From Pseudomonas anguilliseptica (GTDB lineage: Bacteria; Pseudomonadota; Gammaproteobacteria; Pseudomonadales; Pseudomonadaceae), in contig NZ_JAEIOI010000001.1 in the NCBI RefSeq assembly GCF_021375795.1, positions 434,001-498,000 on the forward strand: a stretch of DNA of 64,000 nucleotides, in the 5' to 3' direction. The position numbers were made by a program, and so were the translations under genes. How positions within the stretch are numbered: position 1 is the stretch's first letter; each line of letters begins with the position of its first letter. Positions 46,655 to 59,745 of the stretch are shown here, one piece after another. A model generated the notes under the pieces. The model saw only the letters and a program-made list of their open reading frames with translations, had not been told where the DNA came from and made no database searches.

Positions 46655-46687
46655 AATAAAAAAAGCTGCCTAGGCAGCTTTTTTATT
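46655..46687 (+). terminator. Intrinsic terminator of the ParA-like gene
   Basis: AATAAAAAAAGCTGCC and GGCAGCTTTTTTATT around TA, 13 bases after the stop; A- and T-flanked, so possibly bidirectional. Confidence 0.92.
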
Positions 46688-46697
46688 GGCTGGTTCA

Positions 46698-46739
46698 GAG
46701 CCAGTTTTCATGCAGCAGGGCCGACGCGCAGCAGATCGT
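46698..46739. repeat. Dispersed inverted-end repeat, copy 3 (right-end remnant)
   Basis: AGTTTTCATGCAGCAGGG CCGACGCGCAGCAGATCGT matches the right end of copy 1 (1566-1601) almost base for base; the left part and core are missing. It touches the stop codon of the universal stress gene, the same relation copies 1 and 2 have to their neighbours. Confidence 0.65.
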
Positions 46740-47539
46740 CAGCGAACGACGTAAATGTCGCAGGGCGCCTTATGTAGGAAGTGTTGCGCCAGGCTGCCGA
46801 GCAATGCTTGCGACAGTGCGCTGCGGCCGTGGCTGCCGAGTACCAGCAGTTCGATATTGTGGCTTTTCAGGCGCGCTTGCAGGCAACGCAGAATGCCGCC
46901 CTGTTCCACCGAATGGCTCAAGGTCGGGCCTTTTTCCGGCAGGTTCTGCGCTTCATCTTCGAGCAGCTGGTTGATCAGCGCTTTCTGCGTGGCCAGTTGC
47001 GCTTCGACCTGCTTGGGCGTGCCCTTGTTCGGTTCGAACACATGCAGGGCATGCAGGTCGGCGGTTTCCGGCAGCAGGCGATAGGCCTGGCCGAGGGCGC
47101 TGCAGGCGCACAGGGAGAAGTCGATGGCGGCCAAGGCGCGCTCATACGGACGGAAATCGTTACGTGCCACCAGCAGCAGCGGCACCGGGCAGTTGCGCGC
47201 GATGCGGTCGAGGCTGGTGCCGGAGAAGAAGTCATGGCGCTGGTGATGGCCGCCGAGTACCAGCAGGTCGCAGTCCAGCTCGCTGAGCTGCTGCAGCACC
47301 ACTTCCGAAGGCTTGATGCCACTGCGAATCAGCAGTTGGCTGCCGGGCGGTGCGTACTGGGTGATGCTGCGATCTAGGGCCTGTTTGGCAAGCTCATGAT
47401 CTTGACTGCTTTTGCTCGGATCGAGCACGTGGAGGATGGTCAGTTTGGCGTTGAACTGCTTGGCCAACTGGGTGGCGCGGCACAGGGCCATGTCGGCCGT
47501 GTCGCGCAGGTCGTGGGCAATAAGGATGTGACTGGGCAT
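46739..47539 (-). CDS. Tandem universal stress protein (UspA family)
   Basis: 266 aa from ATG 47539 (MPSHILIAHDLRDTADMALC). Two Usp domains, residues ~1-140 and ~145-266. Each ends in a nucleotide-binding-type glycine motif: LVLGGHHQRHDFFSGTSLDRI and LVLGSHGRSALSQALLGSLAQ. Tandem Usp proteins respond to respiratory and starvation stress in Pseudomonas; specific role unknown. Monocistronic. Confidence 0.9.
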   Translation of the reverse strand: MPSHILIAHDLRDTADMALCRATQLAKQFNAKLTILHVLDPSKSSQDHELAKQALDRSITQYAPPGSQLLIRSGIKPSEVVLQQLSELDCDLLVLGGHHQRHDFFSGTSLDRIARNCPVPLLLVARNDFRPYERALAAIDFSLCACSALGQAYRLLPETADLHALHVFEPNKGTPKQVEAQLATQKALINQLLEDEAQNLPEKGPTLSHSVEQGGILRCLQARLKSHNIELLVLGSHGRSALSQALLGSLAQHFLHKAPCDIYVVR

Positions 47540-47627
47540 GGTCGGCGTTCTCCTGCCGATGCATGTCGGCACATTTATTGTGACCTCGAGTCATAGCTGG
47601 ACTTTTGACCCAGGGCAAGGTCAGGCG

Positions 47628-48071
47628 TCAGCGCGTGCGTAATTGGTACAGGCCGCGACTCTGAGCCACTACTTCACCACTGTCGTCGGTCAGCTGCAAC
47701 TCTAAAACGTACTCCGCTTTACCCTCTTCTGTTGCCTGTTTTTGCAGTTGCTCGATTTGCGCCTCACTCAGGCTCGCTTCGACCTGTATATCACCGGTGG
47801 CCGGGCGGCGAAAACGCAGGTTCATTTCCTTGACGATGGGGTAAAAGCGCTGAGTATCGAAGCTGGTGAGAAACAATGCCCCGCCAGGAATTTCTGCCAG
47901 GGTGAACAGCGCGCCGGCGTACATGCTGCCGATATGGTTCTGGTTACCCGTCAGCGGCATGCGCAGACGCACATGACCCACTTCCAGCACATCGGCCTTG
48001 AGCCCGCTGCGCTGGACAAAGGCGATCTGTTCTTCGGTGAGCTGGCGCACCAGTTCAGTAGGCAGCGGCAT
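47628..48071 (-). CDS. Hotdog-fold protein, PaaI/YiiD-type putative thioesterase
   Basis: 147 aa from ATG 48071, preceded by GGAG at 7 nt; the codon at 48083 is a weaker alternative. Hotdog features: NHIGSMYAGALFTLAEIPGGALF, with the His/Asn region and central helix typical of the DUF4442/YiiD C-terminal family, and FRRPATGDIQVEASLSEAQ. Likely acts on acyl-CoA or acyl-ACP thioesters; substrate unknown. Confidence 0.78.
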   Translation of the reverse strand: MPLPTELVRQLTEEQIAFVQRSGLKADVLEVGHVRLRMPLTGNQNHIGSMYAGALFTLAEIPGGALFLTSFDTQRFYPIVKEMNLRFRRPATGDIQVEASLSEAQIEQLQKQATEEGKAEYVLELQLTDDSGEVVAQSRGLYQLRTR

Positions 48072-48165
48072 GGTCGGCTCCACAGTTATGGGTGTGTAGC
48101 CAGCCTAAAGGTTGGTCGTGAGCTCGGTAATGACCGCGGTGCCGTGGACGGATTGACCGATTCGC

Positions 48166-48600
48166 TCAAATGCCCTGCTGGCGCAACCAGCCAAGCAGCT
48201 GCGGCAAGGGCAGGGCACCGCTCTGTCGGGCCACTTCCACACCGCCTTTGAGCAGGATCAGGGTTGGGATCGAGCGAATGCCCATTTCTGCCGACAGTTG
48301 CGGGTTGGCCTCGCTGTCCAGTTTGCTCAGGCGGCAGCGGCCTTGCAGCTGCGCGGCGGCTTGTTCATAGATCGGCGCAAAGCTGCGGCACGGGCCGCAC
48401 CAACTGGCCCAGACATCAATCAGCAGTGGCAGGTCGCCCTTGTTCTGCGCATCGAAGTTGGCCTGGGTCAGCTCGAAGGGTGTGCTGGGCAGCACCTCGG
48501 CCTTGCAGCGGCCACAACGCGGCGTATCGCCCAGGCGCTCGGCGGGAATGCGGTTAAGGCCGTTGCAGTGCGGGCAGGGGATCAGCAGAGGGTTGGGCAT
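48166..48600 (-). CDS. trxC: Thioredoxin 2 (zinc-containing)
   Basis: 144-aa cytoplasmic thioredoxin. N-terminal zinc module CPHC...CGRC (residues ~9-32), then the thioredoxin fold with active site WASWCGPCRSF and the cis-proline at IRSIPTLILLKGG. TrxC is part of the OxyR-controlled peroxide response in E. coli. The Shine-Dalgarno GGAG 6-9 bases upstream of its ATG lies inside a perfect 11-bp stem, which could restrict translation. Confidence 0.94.
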   Translation of the reverse strand: MPNPLLIPCPHCNGLNRIPAERLGDTPRCGRCKAEVLPSTPFELTQANFDAQNKGDLPLLIDVWASWCGPCRSFAPIYEQAAAQLQGRCRLSKLDSEANPQLSAEMGIRSIPTLILLKGGVEVARQSGALPLPQLLGWLRQQGI

Positions 48601-48602
48601 GG

Positions 48603-48639
48603 GCGACTCCAGAGGCGGTTATCCCTTATCTGGAGTCGC
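48603..48639 (-). promoter_or_regulatory. Hairpin burying the trxC ribosome binding site
   Basis: GCGACTCCAGA (48639-48629) and TCTGGAGTCGC (48613-48603) form a perfect 11-bp stem around a 15-nt loop; only CC separates it from the trxC ATG. The GGAG Shine-Dalgarno is within the 3' strand of the stem. Alternatively it is a DNA operator palindrome. Confidence 0.65.
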
Positions 48640-48660
48640 TTGCGCGGATATCAAGGGTGA

Positions 48661-49938
48661 TCAGCCCGCGGCAGCGTCCAGCGCCTGGGTCAGGTCGGCG
48701 AGGATGTCGTCGCTGTGCTCGATACCGATCGACAGGCGCACCATGTCACGCGGCACGCCGGCACGCTCCAGTTCTTCGTCATTGAGTTGACGGTGAGTGG
48801 TCGAGGCCGGGTGACAGGCCAGCGACTTGGCGTCGCCGATATTCACCAGGCGCACCACCAGCTTGAGCGCATCGATAAAGCGCGCGCCGGCTTCCTGACC
48901 GCCGACAATGCCGAACGAGAGGATCGCTGCCGGCTTGCCGCCGGTATAGCGCACGGCCAGATCATGCTCGGGGTGATCCGGCAGACCGGCATATTTCACC
49001 CAGGCCACCTGCGGATGGTTTTGCAGGTAGTGGGCGACCTTCAGCGCGTTCTCGGTGTGTCGCTCCATACGCAGGGCCAGGGTCTCCAGGCCTTGCAGAA
49101 TCAGGAAGGCATTGAACGGCGACAGCGCCGCGCCGGTGTTGCGCAGCGGCACCACGCGGCAGCGACCGATGAAGGCGGCGGGGCCGAAGGCTTCGGTGTA
49201 GGTCACGCCGTGATAGGACGGGTCGGGGGTGTTGAGCAGCGGGAAGCGTGCCTTGTTGTCGGCCCAGGGAAATTTGCCGGAGTCGACGACGATGCCACCG
49301 ATGCTTGTGCCGTGGCCGCCGATGTACTTGGTCAGTGAGTGCACGACGATGTCTGCGCCGTGTTCGAAGGGGCGGCAGAGTATCGGCGTAGCCACGGTGT
49401 TGTCGACGATCAGTGGCACGCCATGGCGGTGCGCAGCCGCAGCCAGAGCCGCCAGATCGACGATATTGCCAGCCGGGTTACCGATGGATTCGCAGAACAC
49501 CGCCTTGGTGCGCTCGTCGATCAGCGCCTCCAGGGCAGCGATGTCGTCATGGGCGGCAAAGCGGGTCTGGATGCCGAAGCGCGGCAGGGTGTGGGCCAGC
49601 AGGTTGTAGGTGCCGCCGTAGAGCTTGGCCACCGAGACGATGTTGTCGCCGGCTTCGGCCACAGTCTGGATCGCGTAGGTGATCGCCGCCATGCCGGAGG
49701 CCACGGCCAGTGCGCCGACGCCGCCTTCCAGTGCTGCCACGCGCTCTTCGAGCACGGCGTTGGTCGGGTTCATAATTCGCGAATAGATATTGCCGGCGAC
49801 TTTCAGGTCGAACAGATCGGCACCGTGCTGGGTGTCGTCGAAGGCAAAGGAGCTGGTCTGGTAGATCGGCACCGCCACGGCCTTGGTGGTCGGGTCAGGG
49901 CTATAGCCGGCGTGGATGGCCAGGGTTTCCAATTTCAT
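48661..49938 (-). CDS. metY: O-acetylhomoserine sulfhydrylase (aminocarboxypropyltransferase)
   Basis: PLP enzyme forming homocysteine from O-acylhomoserine and sulfide. 425 aa. Cys/Met-metabolism family: SSFAFDDTQHGADLF at the N-terminus, substrate region YSRIMNPTNAVLEER, PLP-binding VHSLTKYIGGHGTS with the Schiff-base Lys, and the C-terminal SLACHPASTTHRQL. ATG 49938 follows AAGGAA. Usual neighbour of trxC in Pseudomonas as I recall. Confidence 0.93.
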   Translation of the reverse strand: MKLETLAIHAGYSPDPTTKAVAVPIYQTSSFAFDDTQHGADLFDLKVAGNIYSRIMNPTNAVLEERVAALEGGVGALAVASGMAAITYAIQTVAEAGDNIVSVAKLYGGTYNLLAHTLPRFGIQTRFAAHDDIAALEALIDERTKAVFCESIGNPAGNIVDLAALAAAAHRHGVPLIVDNTVATPILCRPFEHGADIVVHSLTKYIGGHGTSIGGIVVDSGKFPWADNKARFPLLNTPDPSYHGVTYTEAFGPAAFIGRCRVVPLRNTGAALSPFNAFLILQGLETLALRMERHTENALKVAHYLQNHPQVAWVKYAGLPDHPEHDLAVRYTGGKPAAILSFGIVGGQEAGARFIDALKLVVRLVNIGDAKSLACHPASTTHRQLNDEELERAGVPRDMVRLSIGIEHSDDILADLTQALDAAAG

Positions 49939-49990
49939 GCGCGCGTTCCTTCAGGGCAGATTGAAAGGTTCGCAGCATGGAGAAAGCAGC

Positions 49991-50029
49991 AAGGCCCGGT
50001 CAATGCGCTGGAGCAATGAAACGGGCCTT
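49991..50029 (-). terminator. Candidate hairpin/terminator after the transporter gene
   Basis: AAGGCCCG (50029-50022 region) and CGGGCCTT (49998-49991) with a 23-nt loop lie between the transporter stop and the metY start. No T tract of good length follows, so it may instead be a metY leader structure. Confidence 0.4.
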
Positions 50030-50061
50030 GGGTTAGATCGATGTGTTTGCAGCTTATGCCG

Positions 50062-51864
50062 TCAGATTGGCGTTAGCGGGAAAAACCAGGGGATGATCAC
50101 TGTAGCGACGCCCCACAACAGCAGGTTGAGCGGAATGCCGATCTTCATAAAGTCGGTAAAGCGATAGCCACCGGCGTTGTAGACGAAGGTGTTGGTCTGG
50201 TAACCGATCGGGGTGGCAAAGCTGGCGCTGGCGGCGAACATCACCGCGACCACGAAGGCGCGCGGATCGACACCCAGATGCTGAGCCATGCCGATGGCGA
50301 TGGGCGTCACCAGCACCGCTACCGCGTTGTTTGACAGCACCTCGGTGAGAATGGACGTGAACAGGTAGATAAACGACAGCATCAGCAGCGGGCCGGCCCA
50401 GGGCAGCCAGCCCATGACGTTCTCCACCATCAACTTGACCAGGCCGACCTTGTCCATGGCGATGCTGATGGCCAGCATGCCGAAGATCAGGCTGAGGATC
50501 TTCCAGTCCACGGCCTTGTAGGCGTCTTCCACATCCAGGCAGCGGGTCGCCAGCACGGTGACTGCGCCGATGATTGCCAGACCCTCAATGGGCATTACGC
50601 CAAACGCGGCCAGCAGCATCACCGCCAGGGTGGCGATGATCGCAATCGGCGCCTTGTCACGGCGGAATGCGCGCTCCTGCACGTTGTTGAGGCTGATCAG
50701 TTCGCCGTTGTCGGCGAAGCGCTTGATCTGTGCCGGCGTGCCTTCAACCAGCATCACGTCACCGAACTGCAACTGGAACTCGTCCAGGTTGCCGGAAACA
50801 TTCTCGTCCTGGCGGTGCACGGCCAGCACGGCGATGCCGTAGCGCGCAGTCAGGTCGAGGTCGCGCATGGGGCGGTTACTGTAGCGCGAGTTGCGCCCGA
50901 CGATAGCCTCGGCCAGCACCACGTCGTGGCTGCTGATGGTCTCGAAGGCTTCGCTGCGGTTGAAGCTGAGGTGGCCGCTGCCGCGCAGTTCGACCACGTC
51001 TTTGACCTGGCCGTGGATCACCAGTTGGTCACCGGCCATCAGCAGCGTGTCATGGGCGGGCTCGGTGAATTCTTCCTGGTCACGGAAGATCTTCAGCACT
51101 TGCAGGCCACTGCCGCCATTGAGGTTGGCCTCGCTGAGGGTTTTGCCGATCATCGGTGAGTCGTGCGGTACCAGCAACTCGCTCATAAAGGTGCGCTCAA
51201 GATCTGGGCGCAACTGCTTGGACAGGGTTTCACGCTCAGGCAGCAGGCGATGGCCGATGGTCAGCAGGTAGGCCATGCCGAAGGCGGCCATGACCAGCCC
51301 GGCGCCGGTAATCTCAAAGATGCCGAAGGGTTCCAGGCCAGCCTTGCGCGCGACACCGTCGACCAGAATATTGGTCGAGGTGCCGATCATCGTCAGGGTG
51401 CCGCCGAGAATGGTGGCGTAGGACAGCGGAATCAGCAGTTTTGACGGCAGTGTGCCGGCACGGCGGGCCAGGGAAATCGCCACCGGGGTGAGAATGGCCA
51501 CCACCGGGGTGTTGTTCAGGCAGGCGGAAATCACCAGGGCGGTGACGGTCAGCCCGGTGAGCACACGAATCGGGCTGGTGCCAACCAGATCACCCAGCCA
51601 GTTACCCAGGGCGTCAATACAGCCGGTGCGCTCCAGTGCCGCAGAGAGCACGAACATGCAGGCGATGGTTACCGGCGCCGAGTTGCTCAACACGCTGAGC
51701 ACTTCCGCAGGTGTCAGCAACTGGGTAATCAACAGCGCCGCCACGGCGATGGCGGCGACGATGTCCGGGCTCCACTTCTCACGCACAAAGGCGTAGAGCA
51801 CCCAGACCAGCAGGGCGCCGACAAACAGCAAGGGCAGGGGCAATGAATCCCAGAACATGGACAT
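50062..51864 (-). CDS. SLC13/DASS-family anion transporter with two RCK_C (TrkA-C) domains
   Basis: 600-aa inner-membrane transporter. The first ~210 residues contain five or six helices and the SNSAPVTIACMF and SACLNNTPVVAILTP motifs; two cytosolic TrkA-C-like domains follow (residues ~220-300 and ~305-390). The second membrane half includes EVLSNNAVAVLVTPIAIG and ATPIGYQTNTFVYNAGGY. The repeated SxN/NxxP motifs are the substrate and sodium sites of the DASS family. Substrate could be sulfate, a dicarboxylate or another anion; metY next door suggests sulfur but that is only proximity. Confidence 0.88.
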   Translation of the reverse strand: MSMFWDSLPLPLLFVGALLVWVLYAFVREKWSPDIVAAIAVAALLITQLLTPAEVLSVLSNSAPVTIACMFVLSAALERTGCIDALGNWLGDLVGTSPIRVLTGLTVTALVISACLNNTPVVAILTPVAISLARRAGTLPSKLLIPLSYATILGGTLTMIGTSTNILVDGVARKAGLEPFGIFEITGAGLVMAAFGMAYLLTIGHRLLPERETLSKQLRPDLERTFMSELLVPHDSPMIGKTLSEANLNGGSGLQVLKIFRDQEEFTEPAHDTLLMAGDQLVIHGQVKDVVELRGSGHLSFNRSEAFETISSHDVVLAEAIVGRNSRYSNRPMRDLDLTARYGIAVLAVHRQDENVSGNLDEFQLQFGDVMLVEGTPAQIKRFADNGELISLNNVQERAFRRDKAPIAIIATLAVMLLAAFGVMPIEGLAIIGAVTVLATRCLDVEDAYKAVDWKILSLIFGMLAISIAMDKVGLVKLMVENVMGWLPWAGPLLMLSFIYLFTSILTEVLSNNAVAVLVTPIAIGMAQHLGVDPRAFVVAVMFAASASFATPIGYQTNTFVYNAGGYRFTDFMKIGIPLNLLLWGVATVIIPWFFPLTPI

Positions 51865-51949
51865 CCTTAGCGTCGAATCTCGTGTGAGGTATCGGGCGCG
51901 CCAGTTCAGACGGGGCGGCCACGCAAGGCGGAGAAGATAAGGGTTGCTG

Positions 51950-51964
51950 CTTAGAGAGTCTAAG
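51950..51964. promoter_or_regulatory. Short palindrome in the transporter/racemase gap
   Basis: CTTAGA-gag-TCTAAG, a perfect 6-bp inverted repeat in the 231-bp divergent gap (51865-52095), about 90 nt from the transporter start. It could be an operator half-site pair; the rest of the gap shows nothing I can identify. Confidence 0.3.
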
Positions 51965-52095
51965 AATGTTTGGAAAGGTTTATATGCCTTTTCGATTTAA
52001 TAGATAAGGCTGTACCGGCCGCTCTGGCGCGCACTGTGCCTGTGCGCCTAACCGGTGGCGGATTAGGCTGCGGTCTTTGCGCAGCGGAGGTGGAT

Positions 52096-52790
52096 ATGCG
52101 TCAGCTAGGTATTCTGGGCGGGATGAGCTGGGAATCCACGGCCAGCTATTACCGCTTGCTCAATCAAGGCGTGCGCGAGCAACTGGGTGGCCTGCATTCG
52201 GCCCCGTTGTTGTTGCACTCCGTGGACTTCGCCGAGATCGCTGAACTGCAGCGCCGCGCCGACTGGCAGGCAGCGGGTGAACTACTGGCCAGGGCTGCGC
52301 AGGGCTTGCAGCAGGCCGGCGCAACGGCCTTGCTGTTGGCGACCAACACCATGCACAAGGTCGCGCCGGCATTGGAAGCGGCGGTGCAGATACCGCTGTT
52401 GCATATCGGTGACGCGGTTGCCCAGGCCCTGCAACGCCAGGGTGTGCGCCGTGCGGCTTTGCTGGGCACGCGCTTCACCATGCAGGAAGACTTCTACCGC
52501 CAGCGCCTGGCCGAGCGTTTCGGTATTGAAGTGATCACCCCGGACGCCGCGCAGATGGCGGAGATCGACCGGGTGATCTTTGCCGAGCTGTGCCAAGGCC
52601 AGTTTCTGCCGCAAGCACGCGACTTCTATCTGAACTGCCTGCGCAGCCTGCACGCGCAGGGTGCCGAAGTGGCCATTCTCGGCTGCACCGAAATCGGTTT
52701 GCTGCTCGATGGGCTGGATGCGCCGCTGCCACTGCTCGACAGCACCGAGCTGCATGTGGCCATGGGGCTGGAGTGGCTGCTGGGTGGTGT

Positions 52791-52794
<4 letters not shown>
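52096..52794 (+). CDS. Aspartate/glutamate racemase family protein (YgeA-like)
   Basis: 232 aa from ATG 52096 with GGAGG 5-9 bases upstream. Asp/Glu racemase fold: LGILGGMSWESTASYYRLLN and the two catalytic segments. The first reads LLLATNTMHKVAPAL, with Thr where racemases of the two-cysteine type have Cys; the second keeps Cys (AILGCTEIGLLL). This Thr/Cys arrangement is known from E. coli YgeA, which acts mainly on L-aspartate and L-glutamate, so one-sided activity is predicted. The last bases GTG-TAG belong to a palindromic repeat. Confidence 0.86.
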
Positions 52795-57782
<4,988 letters not shown>

Positions 57783-57862
57783 AGTGGTGATCGTAAGGCC
57801 CGAGAGGATGCTGAGTTTAACAGGCGGCCGCACAAACGCTGACCGCTGTTTCAGCTTCCTCG

Positions 57863-59608
57863 TCAGAGAAAGAGTGCCGGGCCCGGTCGGCTGCCTTCGG
57901 GGAATCTGACGCCGACTTTGCGGATCTTGTTCCCTTCCATCGCGGCGACGGTCCAGGTCAGGCCTTGCCACTGCACCTGGTCGCCGATCACCGGCTCGCC
58001 ACCAATTTCATGGGCGATAAAGCGGCCCAACGCTTGCTGGCCATCAATCTCGCCCAGTTGCAGGCCATACAGCGCGGCCACGGCCGCCAATTCAGCATCG
58101 CCTTCGAGAACGAAATCACCAAAGAAGCGCAGGTCCTGACCGCGTTTGGGCGCCTGACTGAACAGTCTGCCCAGTGCGGTCAGGTCATGCTCATGGCCGA
58201 CGACACAGAGCAAATCGCCCGCCTCCAGGGTGGTGCTGCCGGAGGGGTGGAGCAGCTCTTTGCCACGGAACAGGGCCGCAATACGGGTGCCTTCGGGCAT
58301 GTTCAATTCACGTAGGGCGGCGCCAATACACCATTTCTCCGCGCCGAGGCGGTAGATAAACAGCTCCCACTGGCTGGTCGGGTGCACTTCCAGGCCGGCA
58401 CGCGATACCGGCGCGGGCTCTGGTGGGACGGTGACGCGCAGCAATTTGGCGGCAAACGGCAGGCTGGTGCCCTGCAGCAGCAGTGAGACCAGCACGATAA
58501 AGAATGCCACGTTGAAAAACAGCTGGGCGTTGGGCAGGCCAGCCATCAGCGGGAACACAGCGAGGATGATCGGCACTGCGCCGCGCAGCCCAACCCAGGC
58601 GATAAAGGCCCGCTCGCGGTCATGGAAGGCGCGGAATGGCAACAGGCCGATGAAGATCGACAGCGGCCGAGCAAACAGGATCATCCACAACGCCAGGCCC
58701 AGTGCGGGCAGGGCGATCGGCAGCAGTTCGTGAGGCGTGACCAGCAAGCCGAGGACCAGGAACATGCCGATCTGCGCCAGCCAGGTCAGGCCATCAAGCA
58801 TGTGCAGGATGCCGTGGCGCGAGCGGATCGGGCGGTTGCCCAGCAGCAGGCCGCACAGGTAAATCGACAGAATGCCACTGCCACCGACGGCCGTGGTGAT
58901 GGCAAAGATGATCAGGCCGCCGCTGACCACCAACAGGGGGTAAAGGCCGTTGGCCAGCTCCATGCGGTTGATCAGGTTAAGCAGCAGCCAGCCACCGCCA
59001 AGCCCGAACAGCGTCCCGATGCCAAACTGCTGCAGCAGTTGCACCAGCAGATCCCAGGTCAGGCCGTCCTGGCCGCTGGACAGGATGGCGATCAAGGTGA
59101 CTGTGAGGAACACCGCCATCGGGTCGTTGCTGCCCGATTCGATTTCCAGGGTCGCGCTGACCCGTTCGTTAAGGCCGCGTCCGCCAAGCAGGCTGAATAC
59201 CGCTGCGGCATCGGTGGAGCCGACGATGGCACCGATCAGCAGGCCTTCCATCCAGCTCAGGTTGAATAGCCAGGCAGCAGCAATGCCGGTCAGCCCGGCA
59301 GTAATCAGCACACCCACTGTAGCCAGCGATAGTGAGGGCCATAAGGCCACGCGGAAGCTCGATACCCGTGTGCGCATACCGCCGTCGAGCAGGATGATGG
59401 CCAGCGCCAGGTTGCCGACCAGATAGGCCAGTGGGTAGTTATTGAAAACGATGCCGCCAGGGCCGTCAGTGCCGGCGAGCATGCCGACGCCGAGAAAGAT
59501 CACCAGGATGGGGATGCCGAAGCGCGAGCCGAATGCGCTGACCAGGATGCTCATTGCTACCAGCACGCCACCGATCAAAAACAGGTTATTGATGGTGCTG
59601 GCATCCAA
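57863..59608 (-). CDS. nhaP2: Potassium/proton antiporter NhaP2 (CvrA) family
   Basis: 581 aa from a TTG at 59608 ([14 protein letters not shown]). I prefer it to the ATG at 59641 because AGGAG lies 9 nt before the TTG and the resulting N-terminus matches my memory of P. aeruginosa NhaP2 (MDAATIN). CPA1-type membrane domain of ~12 helices: [36 protein letters not shown] (ion site), [14 protein letters not shown] cytosolic TrkA-C domain and a CorC-like tail form the last ~190 residues. Controls K+ efflux; the neighbour is an MscK-type channel. Confidence 0.9.
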   Translation of the reverse strand: MDASTINNLFLIGGVLVAMSILVSAFGSRFGIPILVIFLGVGMLAGTDGPGGIVFNNYPLAYLVGNLALAIILLDGGMRTRVSSFRVALWPSLSLATVGVLITAGLTGIAAAWLFNLSWMEGLLIGAIVGSTDAAAVFSLLGGRGLNERVSATLEIESGSNDPMAVFLTVTLIAILSSGQDGLTWDLLVQLLQQFGIGTLFGLGGGWLLLNLINRMELANGLYPLLVVSGGLIIFAITTAVGGSGILSIYLCGLLLGNRPIRSRHGILHMLDGLTWLAQIGMFLVLGLLVTPHELLPIALPALGLALWMILFARPLSIFIGLLPFRAFHDRERAFIAWVGLRGAVPIILAVFPLMAGLPNAQLFFNVAFFIVLVSLLLQGTSLPFAAKLLRVTVPPEPAPVSRAGLEVHPTSQWELFIYRLGAEKWCIGAALRELNMPEGTRIAALFRGKELLHPSGSTTLEAGDLLCVVGHEHDLTALGRLFSQAPKRGQDLRFFGDFVLEGDAELAAVAALYGLQLGEIDGQQALGRFIAHEIGGEPVIGDQVQWQGLTWTVAAMEGNKIRKVGVRFPEGSRPGPALFL

Positions 59609-59694
59609 AGTGACGTACTCCTGGCGGGCTCGGTAATGCATGGTTATGCATGGCGCGTGCCAGGGATTCTAACCTGCCGCCTTGGCTTTCTGTC

Positions 59695-59725
59695 AAAAAA
59701 ACGCCCGGCATGGGCCGGGCGTCTT
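59695..59725 (-). terminator. Intrinsic terminator of the acyl-CoA dehydrogenase gene
   Basis: On the minus strand ACGCCCGGC, loop CCAT, GCCGGGCGT, then TTTTTT, 21 bases after the stop at 59746. Confidence 0.9.
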
Positions 59726-59745
59726 GTAACAACATGCTGGGCGCG

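Noticed and set aside
59609-59641. ATG at 59641 as the nhaP2 start
   Set aside because: No ribosome binding site before it, while AGGAG is well placed for the TTG at 59608 and the family N-terminus begins there.
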